NCBI GenBank assembly: GCA_911728435.2
Contig: OU452205.1
Coordinates: 6,578,260-6,642,259 of the forward strand
Length of the DNA: 64,000 bases
From: Apoderus coryli
Lineage: Eukaryota; Arthropoda; Insecta; Coleoptera; Attelabidae
Direction: 5' to 3'
Shown here: piece after piece, positions 22,975 to 35,421 of the stretch
How the letters are laid out: every line of letters starts with the position of its first letter
How positions within the stretch are numbered: position 1 is the stretch's first letter
Program-made: the position numbers and the translations under genes
Notes under the pieces: model-generated
Told to the model about the DNA's origin: nothing
Databases searched by the model: none
What the model saw: the letters and a program-made list of their open reading frames with translations, nothing else

Positions 22975-24600
22975 AACTTTAAGAGATTTGGCTCAAGGCC
23001 ATTCTTCCACTCTACCTATATTTCCAACATAACTAATTAATTCGCAATAAAAAGAATAAAGTAGCAAAAGAAAACAAAAACAGTTCAATTACATTACATT
23101 AAAAAACAAAAAACAAAACAGAGCAGGTGTCTCAATTAAACAACATTTCCTTTAAATTATCATGAAATTGCCTAGGTCACAGTACCTGTTCAATAAATAA
23201 GGGGCAGCATATGAAAAGCAGCCATCAAATCTACTACCAGAATGCTGCGGTATGGTAAAATTGTCAAAACGGATATTCACATTATGCACTCTTGATCGCC
23301 GCCTTAATAATTCAAAAAGATACTTGGGAGTCTTCGAAGTGTAAATCCAGTACAGCATCATCATATACAAATATTCAGTCCTAAGATTGATCCTAGGTTC
23401 ATGCAGTTGAATCAAAAAAGGTGATATATGAGCCCGGTAAGGAACGTTACAAACAAATCTAACACAAGCGTTTTGAATTCTTTGAATTTGGTTTTGATTA
23501 AAGTTAGACAGCAAACGATAGGACACTTGCGAACAATAATCTATATGCGGATATATCAGCGACTTAACGAGCTTCAACTTAGTTCCTTCGTCCAGAATAT
23601 GTTTCAAATGATGGAATGACCTAAGTCTGAAAAACCATTTTTTATATATAGAAGAACAGTGTGACCCGCATTTGAGATTGTCGTCAATAATATCTCCAAG
23701 GTTACGAGCACTTGAAACCCATTGAACAGCAACGCCATCAACGAAAACCCTATGATTCTGCTTAATATTGTTACAGTTCCGTTCATTGCCAAAACACAAA
23801 GCTAGCATCTTATCCGGGTTAATTCGGAGTCCATTGTCCTTACACCAAATAGAAAAGATCTTTAAATCACTATTAACAGTCAGCAAAGCATTCTCCACTT
23901 CACGAAAATGAAAAGGCAAGTAGAACTGCACATCATCTGCATACATATGAAGCTTCAGTTTTTGAATTTGAAATCCGACATCAAATGTAAAAATTGAAAA
24001 GAGAAGAGGTCCCAGGATGCTACCCTGAGGAACCCCGTCCGATGTCCCCCTGAAGCCAGACATCCCCAAATTCATCTTAACTAGCTGTCTTCTATTAAAT
24101 AGATAGCTTTCGAACCACTTCACGGATGCAACATCGAAGCCCAGATATCTCAATTTCGCCAGAAGCATATCAAAGTTAACCAAGTCAAACGCCTTACTTT
24201 GGTCTAATAAAATTAGGAAACAGATTGAGACTTGTCTACAGCACGTGACAAGTCATCCACTACCTTCAACAGGGCTGTATTGGTACTATGTTTTTTCTGA
24301 AGCCCGACTACTCAGAGGGCTGCATACTATGCTGCTGCAAATAATTTTGAATTTGATCACACACTAGTCGCTCAAGCATTTTGGAAAGGGCTGGTAAAAT
24401 ATTACTTGGTCGCAGCTCGTTGTAAGAAGAGGGTGACTCTACCTTTGGAATCGGAATGACATCGGCACTCTTCCATATGTCTGGAAAGATACCGAAGCTC
24501 AACGAGTCATTAAAAAGTTCTGTTACAGCATTAACACAGTAGGGCATGACTAGATTCAACATTTTTATGTTTATATTATCTATGATGGTGCTTGAAAATT
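22975..24600 (-). pseudogene. LINE reverse transcriptase, frameshifted
   Basis: The upstream part (24308-24562) has SFGIFPDIWKSADVIPIPK and RPSNILPALSKMLERLV. The downstream part (23152-24183) has GVPQGSILGPLLFSIFTFDV at residues 50-69 and YADDVQF at 81-87, plus LVKSLIYPHIDYCSQVSYR and FTIPQHSGSRFDGCFSYAAP. Between them QSGFRKKHSTNTALL is readable in another frame, so a frameshift at about 24200-24300 disables the copy. The 3' UTR continues to about 22975. It belongs to the same family as 32371-33405, including the shared 3' UTR words AAGAGATTTGGCT and CATTCTTCCACTCTACC. Confidence 0.8.
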
Positions 24601-24609
24601 ATCATAAGT

Positions 24610-27600
24610 CGAGTACTCTCCGCTGTCATAAAAATTAGTGTGTTTTGTTTTGAGGCATCCAAGCTTCAGACAGCCTTTGCATTGCATGATCATTAAATGC
24701 AAGGTTGCAGCCCTTAGGCTTCGGCAAATCAAATGCATTAATCATTTATATAGTGTTTAGTAAAACAATGATTAAATTCCGTTATGTATGGGCTTGGAGG
24801 CAACTGTTTTGATTCTGAATTAATTTTATTTATACACATTATCTATAGGTATATTACATTTTCCATGGATGTATTATTTATAATCAATAAATATCTAGCT
24901 TAAGAGCTAATCTTTGTTAAGTGAAATAAAGGTAAGTAAATGCGAAAGGAATGTTGTTGTCACACACCCAGTTATTCAATTGTTAATTATTATTATAGTA
25001 GATATAGGTATCTATAGTTTATAAATTTAGCATAATATAAATAACACAATGGTGTAACAGGGTAAGGTTCTGCTAGTGTATAACCTACATTAATTTCATT
25101 CTACCTATGAATATTTAAGACATACTTAGTTTCACGTTAATCAATTTACGCGAGCTATAAATTTGAGATGCAATCTTTTAGTAAACTTTCAAGAAAAATC
25201 TCTTAGGGAGATCGACATAATCGAAATTTTGAAACATTTGTATGCGCAGTACTTGTGAGTGACCACCCATTAGAATACTTCAGAAACAACCTTGAATTGA
25301 ATTTCGAAAATTTCGATATCTGTATTGTCCAATATGGTTTACTCAAATAACATAATAGCAACCACATATTACTTCCGGTTATACCGGAAGTTGATGGCGA
25401 CTTTGGTATTTTAAATCGAACACCCTATGTATTATTACATTTTTGGTTTCTACGTAAGATTCTAGACATGGTCCATGTATCATGTGCTATGCCTAAGTTC
25501 AGCCGGTTTTGACGTATATCAAGGTGTATGTCAAAATTGACATTTTAGGGCTAAATAATAAGCACATCTTTTTCTCATAAGCACATCTTTGTAAATTATT
25601 TTGCACACGTTTTCTTATAAAGTAAGGTCTCCTTTTTTCCGATTCCATAAGACAAATGCAGATTTATTCATACAGAGTGGTCAAAAAGTATACTGAAAAC
25701 GATGGTAGAAAAACAGTTTAAAATCAAATTTTATAATTTTATCTTACTTATCATTTAACGATAAAAAATACTAATTGATTTGTTGAATATGGCCCCCATT
25801 TTGTCTTGAGTACTTCTCTATCTATGATAAGTAAGAGAAAATTATTAAAATATACCTGTCCCATTTTCGTAATTCAATTCAAGGTATACATGTATAATCT
25901 ACAGATTTTATATTCTACGACTACAAAAATACAAATTTTAAAAACAACATAAATATATTATCTAAAAAATATCTATTTTATAGGTCAGATTGTTATTTTT
26001 TTTTCTACTTCTCCTTTTATAGACTAGCTAAATGCTGGTTCAAGTAAACTTGTATTGGTACAGTCTTCAGACAATGAACTGAGTTCAAGGGTGGGCTCAT
26101 CGTGAACTGCAGTTCACGGGAACTAATTGTGAACCATCGTTTGTACAACCGGGCCTAAATCATGCTCTGTGCATCTAATCTAAGATTTTCAGTAAATATT
26201 TTTAATTTAAAAGATCGATATCCCTGAGGAAGATTAATGAATAAGCGAAATTTTAGCTTTTTCTTGAAAGTTGTTTTAATTGTGATCTATAAATTCATCA
26301 GTTCCAAGTTTCAAGGTCAAATATAAACATTCCTCAAAAAAATTTTAAATCTAAGGGCTTAGGTTTTTAAAATTTTTATAGAAACGGTCACCCTATAGAT
26401 GGTTTCTCAAAACACTCGCCTTATATTTTTTAAAAAACATTCGTTTTATGAATTTTAATAAATATACAAAAATGGAAGCCTATCTGGAACGTCCGGTAGC
26501 AGTTTCTGGTTCATATATTTATCCTGCCACCACTTTCTGGATGTCCATCGATGACTCACCCTATACTCGCTTATAACAAAAATATTGTGGTACTCAAATC
26601 CAACTTTTGGTACATGTTTATAAAATAACATTATTAATTACATAAAAAAAACTCTGCCTTGAAGAATTTTAGTTCCGTTACGCCACTGTCGATATATTTA
26701 AAGGACAAACCATTTCGATGCAGCAATAAAGGTTCTTGTTATATATAGAAATCATATTAGAGTCAATGTCAAATCTTTCTTTTATACTAATGTGGTAATG
26801 TGCGATGGGTGGTGTCAAATTTATTGCTATCGGAATTCGAGAAATTTTATATAAGTAGTTGGTAAATTATTAATGAATAACAACGAATTGCTTGACTTTT
26901 ATTGGATTCGCGATATGCAGAACCGGAAATTGTTGGTGTCAGATGTGGAATCCTTGAATACTGCGAAAAAAAAGCCATGATGGATGGGCAGTTTGAGAAA
27001 TATAGTTGAACATAGAAAACAACGCGATCGTAAGAAAAGAGAAGAAAGAAAACGACAAGAAACAATGTAACACGGCAAAGTTAATAGCGAATATTCGATA
27101 CAACCTTAACAAAAATGACGAAAAACAATGAAGCGATGACATAGCTTGTATAAATTGAACTAGGAATGAAAGTAATCGAACAAAAACCCCAATTAGAAGA
27201 AAAATGAAACGAGCAAGCAATGAATACTTATATAAGTAGTGGCGATCAAGACTAACGAAGAAGAGATGAGGAAGAAAGTCGAAGCAAAGATACCAGAAGT
27301 GACAATCAGCAGGATAGATACAATGCGTAATTGCTCTACTTCACGTCCAAGACGGGGACAAACGTCTAAAGCAGGTATACCTCGCACAAATGAAAACTCG
27401 CGAACAAATTAGGACTGACGTGACGCGTATGGTAAGATTACACTAAGTTCGTTCAGCAGGTTGCTGTGCAGACCTTTATCGATGCCCTTCCAAGCTCTAC
27501 AAATTCAAGCGAGAAAACTCGCGAACTCCAAGGTGTGACAAATTCGTGATTGTGATAAAAACGACACGTGAGATTCTGTAAAAGGGTAATTAATAATAAT

Positions 27601-27740
27601 AAAAATTTAATGAAAGTGGGAGCTTAAAAATTTTACGAGGGAGACAACTGTTCACGAAGACATGTTACCTAGTATCTACCAGATCCGAATGGAAATAGCG
27701 ATTTAAAGAACAATTTTTTAGATTGGATTAGTCTAATACT
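24610..27740. other. Intergenic DNA, nothing firmly recognised
   Basis: No gene is supported. At 26231-26260 a CTGAGGA...GCGAAAT word is a weak hammerhead-like relic. GTTACGCCACTG at about 26676 could be a stray hAT end. From about 26970 to 27420 the plus strand is purine-rich, which creates spurious hydrophobic frames on the minus strand. Confidence 0.3.
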
Positions 27741-27744
27741 AATG

Positions 27745-28262
27745 TATAAATAAATAAATTCTTTATTGCACCCAATACATATTACATAGTTCACTAATTA
27801 TAATGTATAAATTTTGGACATTTGTACTGGATAACAAAGGGATTGCAATCACCCGACGGTGTTATTAGTTGCAACTCCGAGAATCAAACGTAAAAAATAT
27901 AATCGAGAGTAAATTCAAGTGCTTATTCCTAGCTTACGCTAACACATACCTTAACAATATACCTACACCATTTAATATTCTTCATAAATCATAACCTAGA
28001 ACTAATGCATATATGCGCTGCAGAGCGTGGACTCCCTAAGACGCAGACGGAACAAATATGCTAAAAAATACAACTGATAGATTCCGCGGGACTGGTCAAG
28101 AAGAAACCGCCTGACTCTCACAGCAAATGTACCTGGTTTCAAACATTTAAACTCTGTTGGAAGGCTGTTGTACATTCTGTAAACCTGGTATGAAAATGAC
28201 CTTTCAAAGAGTGAGGTGCGGTGAGGTGGAGGAGATATAAGTCCACGACATCTTAAATTCAC
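27745..28262 (-). pseudogene. LINE ORF2 tail and 3' UTR
   Basis: The minus strand encodes LISPPPHRTSLFERSFSYQV and YRMYNSLPTEFKCLKPGTF, the same terminal pattern as the fragments at 7.8 and 43.3 kb but from a sister family. About 240 bp of 3' UTR follow, to a TTTAT-rich end at 27745. Confidence 0.65.
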
Positions 28263-29017
28263 AGAATGAACATCCTCCCTGAAACGTATATTGTTGTATA
28301 AATATCTATTTTATTGTAAGCCATATTAAATCTACTAATCTCAAAGGTAAGTAGTAAAGAACTGATCGTTATCAGCAATAACAACAGAATTTTTCAAATT
28401 GAATTCAGTAACAGCTTGTATGTGTATGCGCAAGTAACAATAAAAAGAAACAATAATTTAACAAATTTTTAAAGGAGAAACACGATTGACACACTAATGG
28501 TATATTAAGCAATAGATTAGCATCTTCAACTGAACTAAAGAATTCTAAATATAATAGTATGGTGTGTGAATACATATTATACATCTTACTTTCCCTTTTT
28601 AACATATTTTGGGACAATTACACTCACATTTTTATTTTGCTATTTTTAAAATACTTACCTAATACTAGTTTTAATGTCGAAAATCGGGATACTGAAATCA
28701 TTTTCCTGTTAATCTCTAGTGGGATCATTAAAACTGCTTTAAATTTTGATCATTTTAAACTCCTATGCCATGCTTCGATTTTGGTCTGTTTGAATTCTAA
28801 ACACCCAAAACTTTTTATGAAATGAGGAGGATCAGAAGTAAATATGTTCAAGTCAAACTAGTTCCAATTTCTTTTATTTTATTCAAAGATTTGTTTTCCA
28901 TTTGCTTCAACGCATATACTGCAGATTTCCGTTCTCTATGTAACTTCAACATTTCAAATTCAATTTTCTATCTCTATTTTGCATTTTTCTATCTCTGCTT
29001 TATAACGAGATTATAGT

Positions 29018-29746
29018 GTTTTTAAGTGTGTTTTATATGTTTGAATTTGTACATTTTTTTTGTAATGATTTTGTATATCATTCTATTGACTTGTACATTT
29101 GTTCGAATTTATTACAGTTTTCTGCTAAACTTGTAAATTCTTTTGATTGTCATGTTTTAGTTTGTTGTATTCTAGTAAAATCGCATTTACTTCTTTGTTT
29201 TTTTTTTGTATATTTTCATCTTCATTAATCTCTAAATAGTTATGCTGTATTTCTTTTTTTTTGTCATTTAATATCGGTTAGTTCGATTATAAAATCGTCA
29301 AATTCCGCAATTAGTTCTTGAATTTATTAAGTTTTGAGTGTGTTTTGTATGTTTGGATTTGTAAATTTTTTTTGTAATGATTTTGTATATCCTTCCATTG
29401 ACTTGTAGGTACATTTGTTCGAATTTATTACAGTTTTCTGCTAAACTTGTTAATTCTTTTGATTGTCATGTTTTAGTTTATTGTATTCTAGTAAAATCGC
29501 ATTTAATTCTTTGTTTTTTTTTGCATATTTTCATCTTCATTAATCTCTAAATTGTTTTCGTAAAGTCCTGTGGTTTTCCTCTATTCTTTTATCAAACATT
29601 TTGGTTAGTTCTTCTATAGTTATGCTGTATTTCTTTTTTTTTTCTCGTTTAATATCAGTTAGTTCGATTATAAGATCGTCAAATTCCGCAATTAGTTTTT
29701 GAATTGATTGGGTTTTATTTTTCCATTCAATTATTTTCTCTTTCAA
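29018..29746 (-). repeat. Internally duplicated coiled-coil coding remnant
   Basis: A segment at 29018-29235 recurs at 29333-29551. The following segment, 29239-29320, recurs at 29618-29705, so a block of about 315-380 bp is duplicated in direct order. On the minus strand the right-hand copy is open for 68 codons and reads KLIAEFDDLIIELTDIKREK, then YSITIEELTKMFDKRIEENH, a charged heptad-like coiled coil. The left-hand copy is closed by stops. It could be a relic of a structural/Gag-like or host coiled-coil gene. The family is not recognised. Confidence 0.45.
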
Positions 29747-29759
29747 TTTTCAAGGCTTC

Positions 29760-31800
29760 TTGATCTTTGTTTATTAGTGTTTTGTTAGTTGGGAATATAT
29801 CTTTCGGGTGTAGGGTTTTTGGTGTTGTTACTACAGTATTTTTTTATCTTCGGTAACGTAGGCTGAACGTAAATATCACGTTAGTTAACCATATTGATAA
29901 TAATGACGAATATACAAGGATTTATAGGCAATAAGTAGGCATGACTTGTCAAGACATTTTGAAACAGCTGCTGATGTCAGATTGCTTAGATAGTATGTCT
30001 TTCGTTGGACTCAAGAACAACATTAATGGACAAAATTATTATTTGTCGACGTGTGCATATTAGCAGTTGATTAATATTAATATATTAATAAACTTCCGAT
30101 TTAAATATGCTACTAATAAAAAATGCAATACTAACCGTTTTGAAGGTTCTAGGAACACTTTGTACCCATCCAGTACACTGAACCATTATCTGAAGTTGCC
30201 AGGCCTTGAAAACTATCGCCATTACCTGTTATTAAGTTAAGGATTCATGTACATTCCTCTATTGTATTGCCATCTACTGGCATAGTAGAAAAAGGTAGCA
30301 AAGAATTCTAAATTTCTTTTTGAAATAAGTGGACTCAAGTGCACTTGAACCGTTTTACTTCTAACTTCCGCATTTCAGCAACCCGGTCACTTTTACATTG
30401 AGTGTGGCAGAGGCTTGGGGCTAATTGAGAAAAAAAATCGTTCTCAAGTTTTTATTCCCGATCAGGGGAGGAGGTAATAAAAAATGCTTCCACCGAATTT
30501 CGCGTTCACTACATTTGTTTAGAAGATTGTTATTTTTTTTCGACCCTGAATCACATAATGATTGACACTCGAAAGACCACCGTTCGTTGGTCAGATTCTG
30601 AAATAGAGCACTACTGCTTTTGAATTTTGGACGTGTGTAATAGGCGTGTCTAAGTTGACCGCCCAGGTTTCCACCTGTGGAATTTAAAACCTCTCAACAA
30701 AATTACATTGACATTCAAACCGACTAAGTTCAAAAATCTCGTAAGCGTCGTACTCTACAATCAGCCCCATTATCATTCGTTAAGAGAAATTTGAAGCTTA
30801 GTAACCAATATCAATACGTCCATGTAATAATGCCACACAACATGTATCAGTGCCAAGTAGTGCCAATACCAATAACGAAAATTCAGAAGACAGTTTTGTA
30901 CTGGAATCAGATTATGAATAATTTATTTATATTAACCAATTTTTTTTAGTAAATTAAAATTTAGTTTGAGAAATATAAGAAGTCTTTTGGGTACTTAAAC
31001 TATTTAGATAAATTAGAATTATTTGCGCAATAAAAATGTCGAATTATCGTCATTATTTCGACAGCATAAACTCAGTTTTACGATAGAACTGTTTGTTCAA
31101 AAAATTTTAAAACAACCAATAACCCTAAGGACTTCCATTTTTTTCGTCTCACAATTCTCTCATAATTTTTTATTATATTTTGGAATCCTGAAGGCTTATG
31201 TTTTTTTTTTTGGTTGAAATTTACATTTCAAACAACCACCGTTTGATTAAGGATTTATATCTGAAGAAAGACATTATATTTCTGATGCGAAAAAGGTAAA
31301 TAAAATTCTTATCTAAATGTTTATAGAGAAAACATGCCCTGGCAATTCATAGTGGTTGTATTAGCCGGTAGAGTAGTAGTTTTGCAAGTTTCACTAAATT
31401 TGTACATAGACCAACTTTGATATCAGAAATATATTACTTAGTTTCGCATCGAAAAAATCAAAATTCACTTTCCTAATTTCTCATTTTTTTTTTATATAAA
31501 TGAACGATGTCTGTTTAATTAATATATTTTATTATAAAAATAATCATCCTAGTTACAGTCCTAAAATACAAACATTTTAGGATTCATAAAAATTATTATA
31601 AACACATTGAAAAAGGTGAACATATTGAACAACTAAGTTGAAATTCGTATAATGTATTGTCCATAATTAAAAAAAAAATCTGGCACGGTCATATGTACCT
31701 ACATTTCACATGAATTCAATAATTTATTTCTAACAACTTTGTTAAATAACTTTTAATATTTTCCTTTTTTTTTTAATTTATAAATAATTTAAGAACTATA
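29760..31800. other. Intergenic DNA, nothing firmly recognised
   Basis: AT-rich without supported genes. At 31260-31310 CTGAAGA...TGCGAAAAAGG followed by AAATAAAATT resembles the decayed hammerhead-like relics at 15299 and 53983. Confidence 0.3.
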
Positions 31801-31806
31801 TCACTG

Positions 31807-32009
31807 TTAACTTCTTCCGGCGAACCTTCGACCCGTCCTTACAGGTGCTGCTGAGCTTGCTTCTTCTGCAGCAGGTTCACTGCTTTTGCCCTCTTTTCCG
31901 AATCGGTTTTTCCTACCTGACGGTCGGGACTTGGCTGATTCTTTTTGTACTGGTGCTGGTGCGTCTTCAGTGTCTTCTGAATCTGTTTCTACTGGTTTCG
32001 AATGCTTGA
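31807..32009 (-). CDS. Secreted low-complexity protein, last exon
   Basis: Terminal coding exon. The acceptor TTTTCTTTTTAG ends at 32010. The coding part reads HSKPVETDSEDTEDAPAPVQ, then ESAKSRPSGRKNRFGKEGKS, and ends APVRTGRRFAGRS before TAA at 31807-31809. A single G from the previous exon completes the first codon (Val), so the phases agree across the 4.5-kb intron. The mix of acidic Ser/Thr/Glu/Ala/Pro stretches with short basic GR(K/R) blocks continues the style of the upstream exons. A minus-strand AATAAA lies near 31727. Confidence 0.7.
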
Positions 32010-32080
32010 CTAAAAAGAAAACAATATATATATATTTTAAGATCAGCATAGTTTATTGATTTTGCACTTTTCTTTCTCTT

Positions 32081-32100
32081 GAGAGAGAGAGAGAGAGAGA
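32081..32100. repeat. (GA)n microsatellite
   Basis: Ten consecutive GA dinucleotides, in the last intron of the secreted-protein gene. Confidence 0.9.
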
Positions 32101-32370
32101 CGTTATATTAAATTATTTTATTTTAATGCAATAAATCCAAAGAAACGTCACCTCCATAGAGCAATTTTAATTCATCAAATTAACTAAAATTACTAAGTTA
32201 CAGCTGAACAACAAGAATGAATAAAAAACAATTGCACTTTCAGAAATTACTAACGAACTGAGCTTGTAACAAAACGACACTAGCACTATGGAATTTCGTG
32301 CCATATTATGGTCTTTATTTTTGTTTTGTAATGAAACTATATGGTTTTTAAGTACATCTTCTAAGAAATA

Positions 32371-33405
32371 TAATAATAATAATAATAAAAGGATTTATTA
32401 TGCAAAAAAGAAAAATACAAATCAAATCAAAAACAATACATTGTACATTTTACATAAAGGGTAAGAGATTTGGCTTAAATGCATTCTTCCACTCTACCCG
32501 AAAATTTACGTACATTATAGGTACAATCTTCCACAACAACAACAAAACTTAATTCTTAAATAATATATTTTTGATCGTACGTTGAAAATAGCTTTGTGAC
32601 AAATGAAGGAAACTGCGTACTTTATTTAACAAAGAGGGAGCCATATATGAAAAGCATCCTTCAAATCTTGATGTTGAATGTTGAGGTATTGTGAATGTGT
32701 TATAACGAATATTACTACTGTGCACATGTGATCTTCTATTCAATAGTCTAAACAAATATTCAGGCGTCCGCGATTTATGAATCTTATAGAGCAACATAAC
32801 ATACAGGTACTCAAGTCTATTACAAGTTCGGGGTTCGTTTAAATCAATTAGAAAGGGAGTGATGTGTGCTCTGTGCGGAACCAGAGTTGTGAACCTGATA
32901 CATGCATTATGCACCATTTGAATTTTGTTTTTCTTATACTCAGTCAGGAAGCTATAATACACTTGTGAACAATAATTTATGTGAGGATATACCAAAGCCT
33001 TTACTAAAGTCAACTTGGTTGACTCATCTAAAATATGTTTGAGGGGATAAATAGACTTAAGTCTATAAAACGAGTTCTTATATACGCAGTTACAATGATC
33101 ACCAAAATTTAATCTGGAATCCATTATTACACCAAGATTTTTGGCTTTGTGCACCCATTCAATCGGAGCATTATTTATTAAAACGTTGCAATTTAGGTGC
33201 ACAAAACTTTCCTGACGCTCACTTCCCAGACATAAGGCTACAGTTTTATTTGGATTTATTCGAAGGCCATAATTAAAACACCAATCTGAAAACGCGCTCA
33301 AATCGGTATTCAGATTAGCGATAGCTGTGCGTGCCTTATCGATGCAAAAAGAATACTGCCTTGTGGTACACCACTTGCAGTTTCCCTCATGTCTGACAGC
33401 TCATC
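32371..33405 (-). pseudogene. LINE RT fragment with (TTA)n-type tail
   Basis: The minus-strand frame 32549-33301 (250 codons) covers the region after motif C: SAFSDWCFNYGLRINPNKTV, then ALVYPHINYCSQVYYSF and NTFTIPQHSTSRFEGCFSY. Upstream in another frame GVPQGSIL is joined directly to sequence after the YADD box, so the catalytic motif C is deleted. The 3' end carries an (ATT)n tail at 32371-32389. It is the same family as 22975-24600 and sits in the last intron of the secreted-protein gene. Confidence 0.75.
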
Positions 33406-33409
33406 AGGA

Positions 33410-34586
33410 CTTAATTCAGGATTTAATTCTCTGTTGTCTACCAAATGATATACTTTGGCTGTACATTATTTTAAAGATTGTAAATGTTTCAGCACATGTT
33501 TTCCAATAGTAAAGTTATTATCTAAGGACCTTTTCTTTGGCAAAGTCAATAAATTGTCTTAACGTCAGTAAAGTACAACCATATGTTTCAAAGAATATTC
33601 CAGAAAGCATAATTTTGATTAAAGTGATTAAACGCTTAAATTGTCGAAATACCTACCTTTTAATTAGATACAAGTTAGTTAATTATTGTATAGGTAATTG
33701 GAGCTTGTTATCATGGTTTTTCCCACACCTAAGTATGATTATTAGAAAGGACTCGAAAAGATGTATGGTTTTTCATCTCTCTAAGGATTAAAAAGTCATT
33801 ATATGGTCGTATTGTTTTTCACTTTACAAATTGTAGTGACTAGTTAGTTCAGTTCTGAAATTTAATAGTGAGTTGACGTAAAGTTTTGTTCAGTAAGTTC
33901 TTGTATTTGTTCTTTTTAATGTCTCTAAAGTTAAAGACCTTTTTGTTTCTAAAAGTTTCAGTAAAGTTAAACTTTTGTTTCTTTTTGTAAAATGTCTGAT
34001 ATTTCGAATAGTTGAAATTTTAAAGCCTGTAATAATTGTCAGATTACAATTATAATTAAAGTTTTATTAATTAAATTAATATAATTATTCGTAATTAATG
34101 TAATTATTCGTAATTATATTAATTTAGCTATTTCAGTTCTACATTTTGTTAGATTAAGATCTTCTTCGTTATTCTTTTTTCTTTATACTTATCTATTTTT
34201 CTTATTGTTATTAATTTTTATTATTTATAATTAAATCGTTGTTTTATAGCCCCAAATCTCGTGGTTTTATTTAAAGTAAGGTTAGTTGGGGAAAGCTTTA
34301 GATATCTAGTTGATTGATTGAGGCTTTTAATCAGATTTCTTTCTAGGTATATAGAACGCTTATTGCAAGCTCTAGAAACATGTCCCACATATCCTCTAAA
34401 AATTTAATTAATGAATTAAAATTACTTTGTGGAGCTTTCTTCTTTGGTTTTATTGGATTACTATTACACTTCACATTTGCATAATGGATTATTTCTTCAG
34501 TTTATTTTATTTCAGACACAGATAATGAGCAAAGGGTTGAGAGATTCCGAGGTTGACGTCAAACTACCAATCAAACGAAGACTGGT
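33410..34586. other. Intronic DNA, nothing recognised
   Basis: AT-rich intron sequence. The plus-strand frame 34429-34614 is short and has no recognisable domain. Confidence 0.3.
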
Positions 34587-34589
34587 TAA

Positions 34590-35418
34590 GGGCCAGTTTT
34601 ATAGGTTACGGTAAAACTATAGTTTTACTACCAGAATTTATCTTAAGTTTAACTGCTAGTTATTCAAAATGTTAGTTTTATAGATTACGGTTACTTACAA
34701 GATCTAGCTAACTTCACTATATATAAAATTATCAAAACTACTTTCTTTTATATATCAAAATTAATTTCTTTTATATTCAAAATATGAAAGAAGAAATACC
34801 AGTACTTATAAACAATAAATATTATTCTATGAAATACGCCGATCTATTCACAATTCACATGGATTTATTTATTGGAAATTGGGAGTCGTTAATTCTTGTT
34901 AAGCAGCACACCGTTCTATATGAATAAGTATTTATTCAAATATCAGGGCAGATAATATGGATGATTCAAAAAGATCATTAAATTTTACCGGAGAGGAAGT
35001 GACCATGTTAGTTGCTCTAATTGAAAGTTTTCTAGGGGCTTCAATAACATAAATAATGTTTTCGTAATCCTCATCATCAGACAATAATTCCCCAAATATT
35101 TCTTCTAATACATCCTCCATATTACACAACCAAATAGTACTATAGACACTTATTTTATATGTAAATTTATTTTTATTATTTATAACCTTTCACAACTATA
35201 TGTATTACCTACTTTACTAACAATGTCTTTCAAAAATTATACGATTTTGTATATTTAAACTCTAGTTTACAGTTTAACGGGTACTTCAAGCATCAGTTGT
35301 TAGTTAAACTACAGAATTCTGAAGATTGATGGTTAACTGCAGCTATAAAACGAACAAAAAAGAAAAACTTAAGTTTAACTGCCAGATTTGGTTTAAACTA
35401 TACCTATAAAACTGGCCC
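34590..35418. mobile_element. PIF/Harbinger deletion derivative
   Basis: The 829-bp element begins GGGCCAGTTTTATAGGT and ends ACCTATAAAACTGGCCC, perfect inverted ends. It is flanked by TAA at 34587-34589 and TAA at 35419-35421, the 3-bp (TWA) target duplication of PIF/Harbinger. The subterminal words CTTAAGTTTAACTG are in direct orientation in both halves. Inside, the minus strand at 34932-35129 keeps a transposase N-terminal scrap. The catalytic domain is deleted, so the copy is non-autonomous. It lies in the last intron of the secreted-protein gene. Confidence 0.85.
34932..35129 (-). pseudogene. Harbinger transposase N-terminal scrap
   Basis: A 65-codon minus-strand frame reads MEDVLEEIFGELLSDDEDYE near its start, an acidic N-terminus resembling insect PIF/Harbinger transposases (EEIFGELLSDDE-type). 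It then diverges and stops. It lies entirely within the TAA-flanked element, which supports the assignment. Confidence 0.55.
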
Positions 35419-35421
35419 TAA

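Noticed and set aside
26847..27387. Hydrophobic minus-strand frames that look like multi-pass membrane proteins
   Set aside because: They are the antisense of a purine-rich (GAA/AAG) plus-strand stretch. Overlapping frames, lack of splice signals and absence of any family pattern indicate composition artefacts.
28405..29228. Several 64-88-codon frames in both directions
   Set aside because: T-rich DNA gives Phe/Leu/Ile/Ser-rich frames. The only coding trace in the area is the opposite-strand coiled-coil remnant further right.
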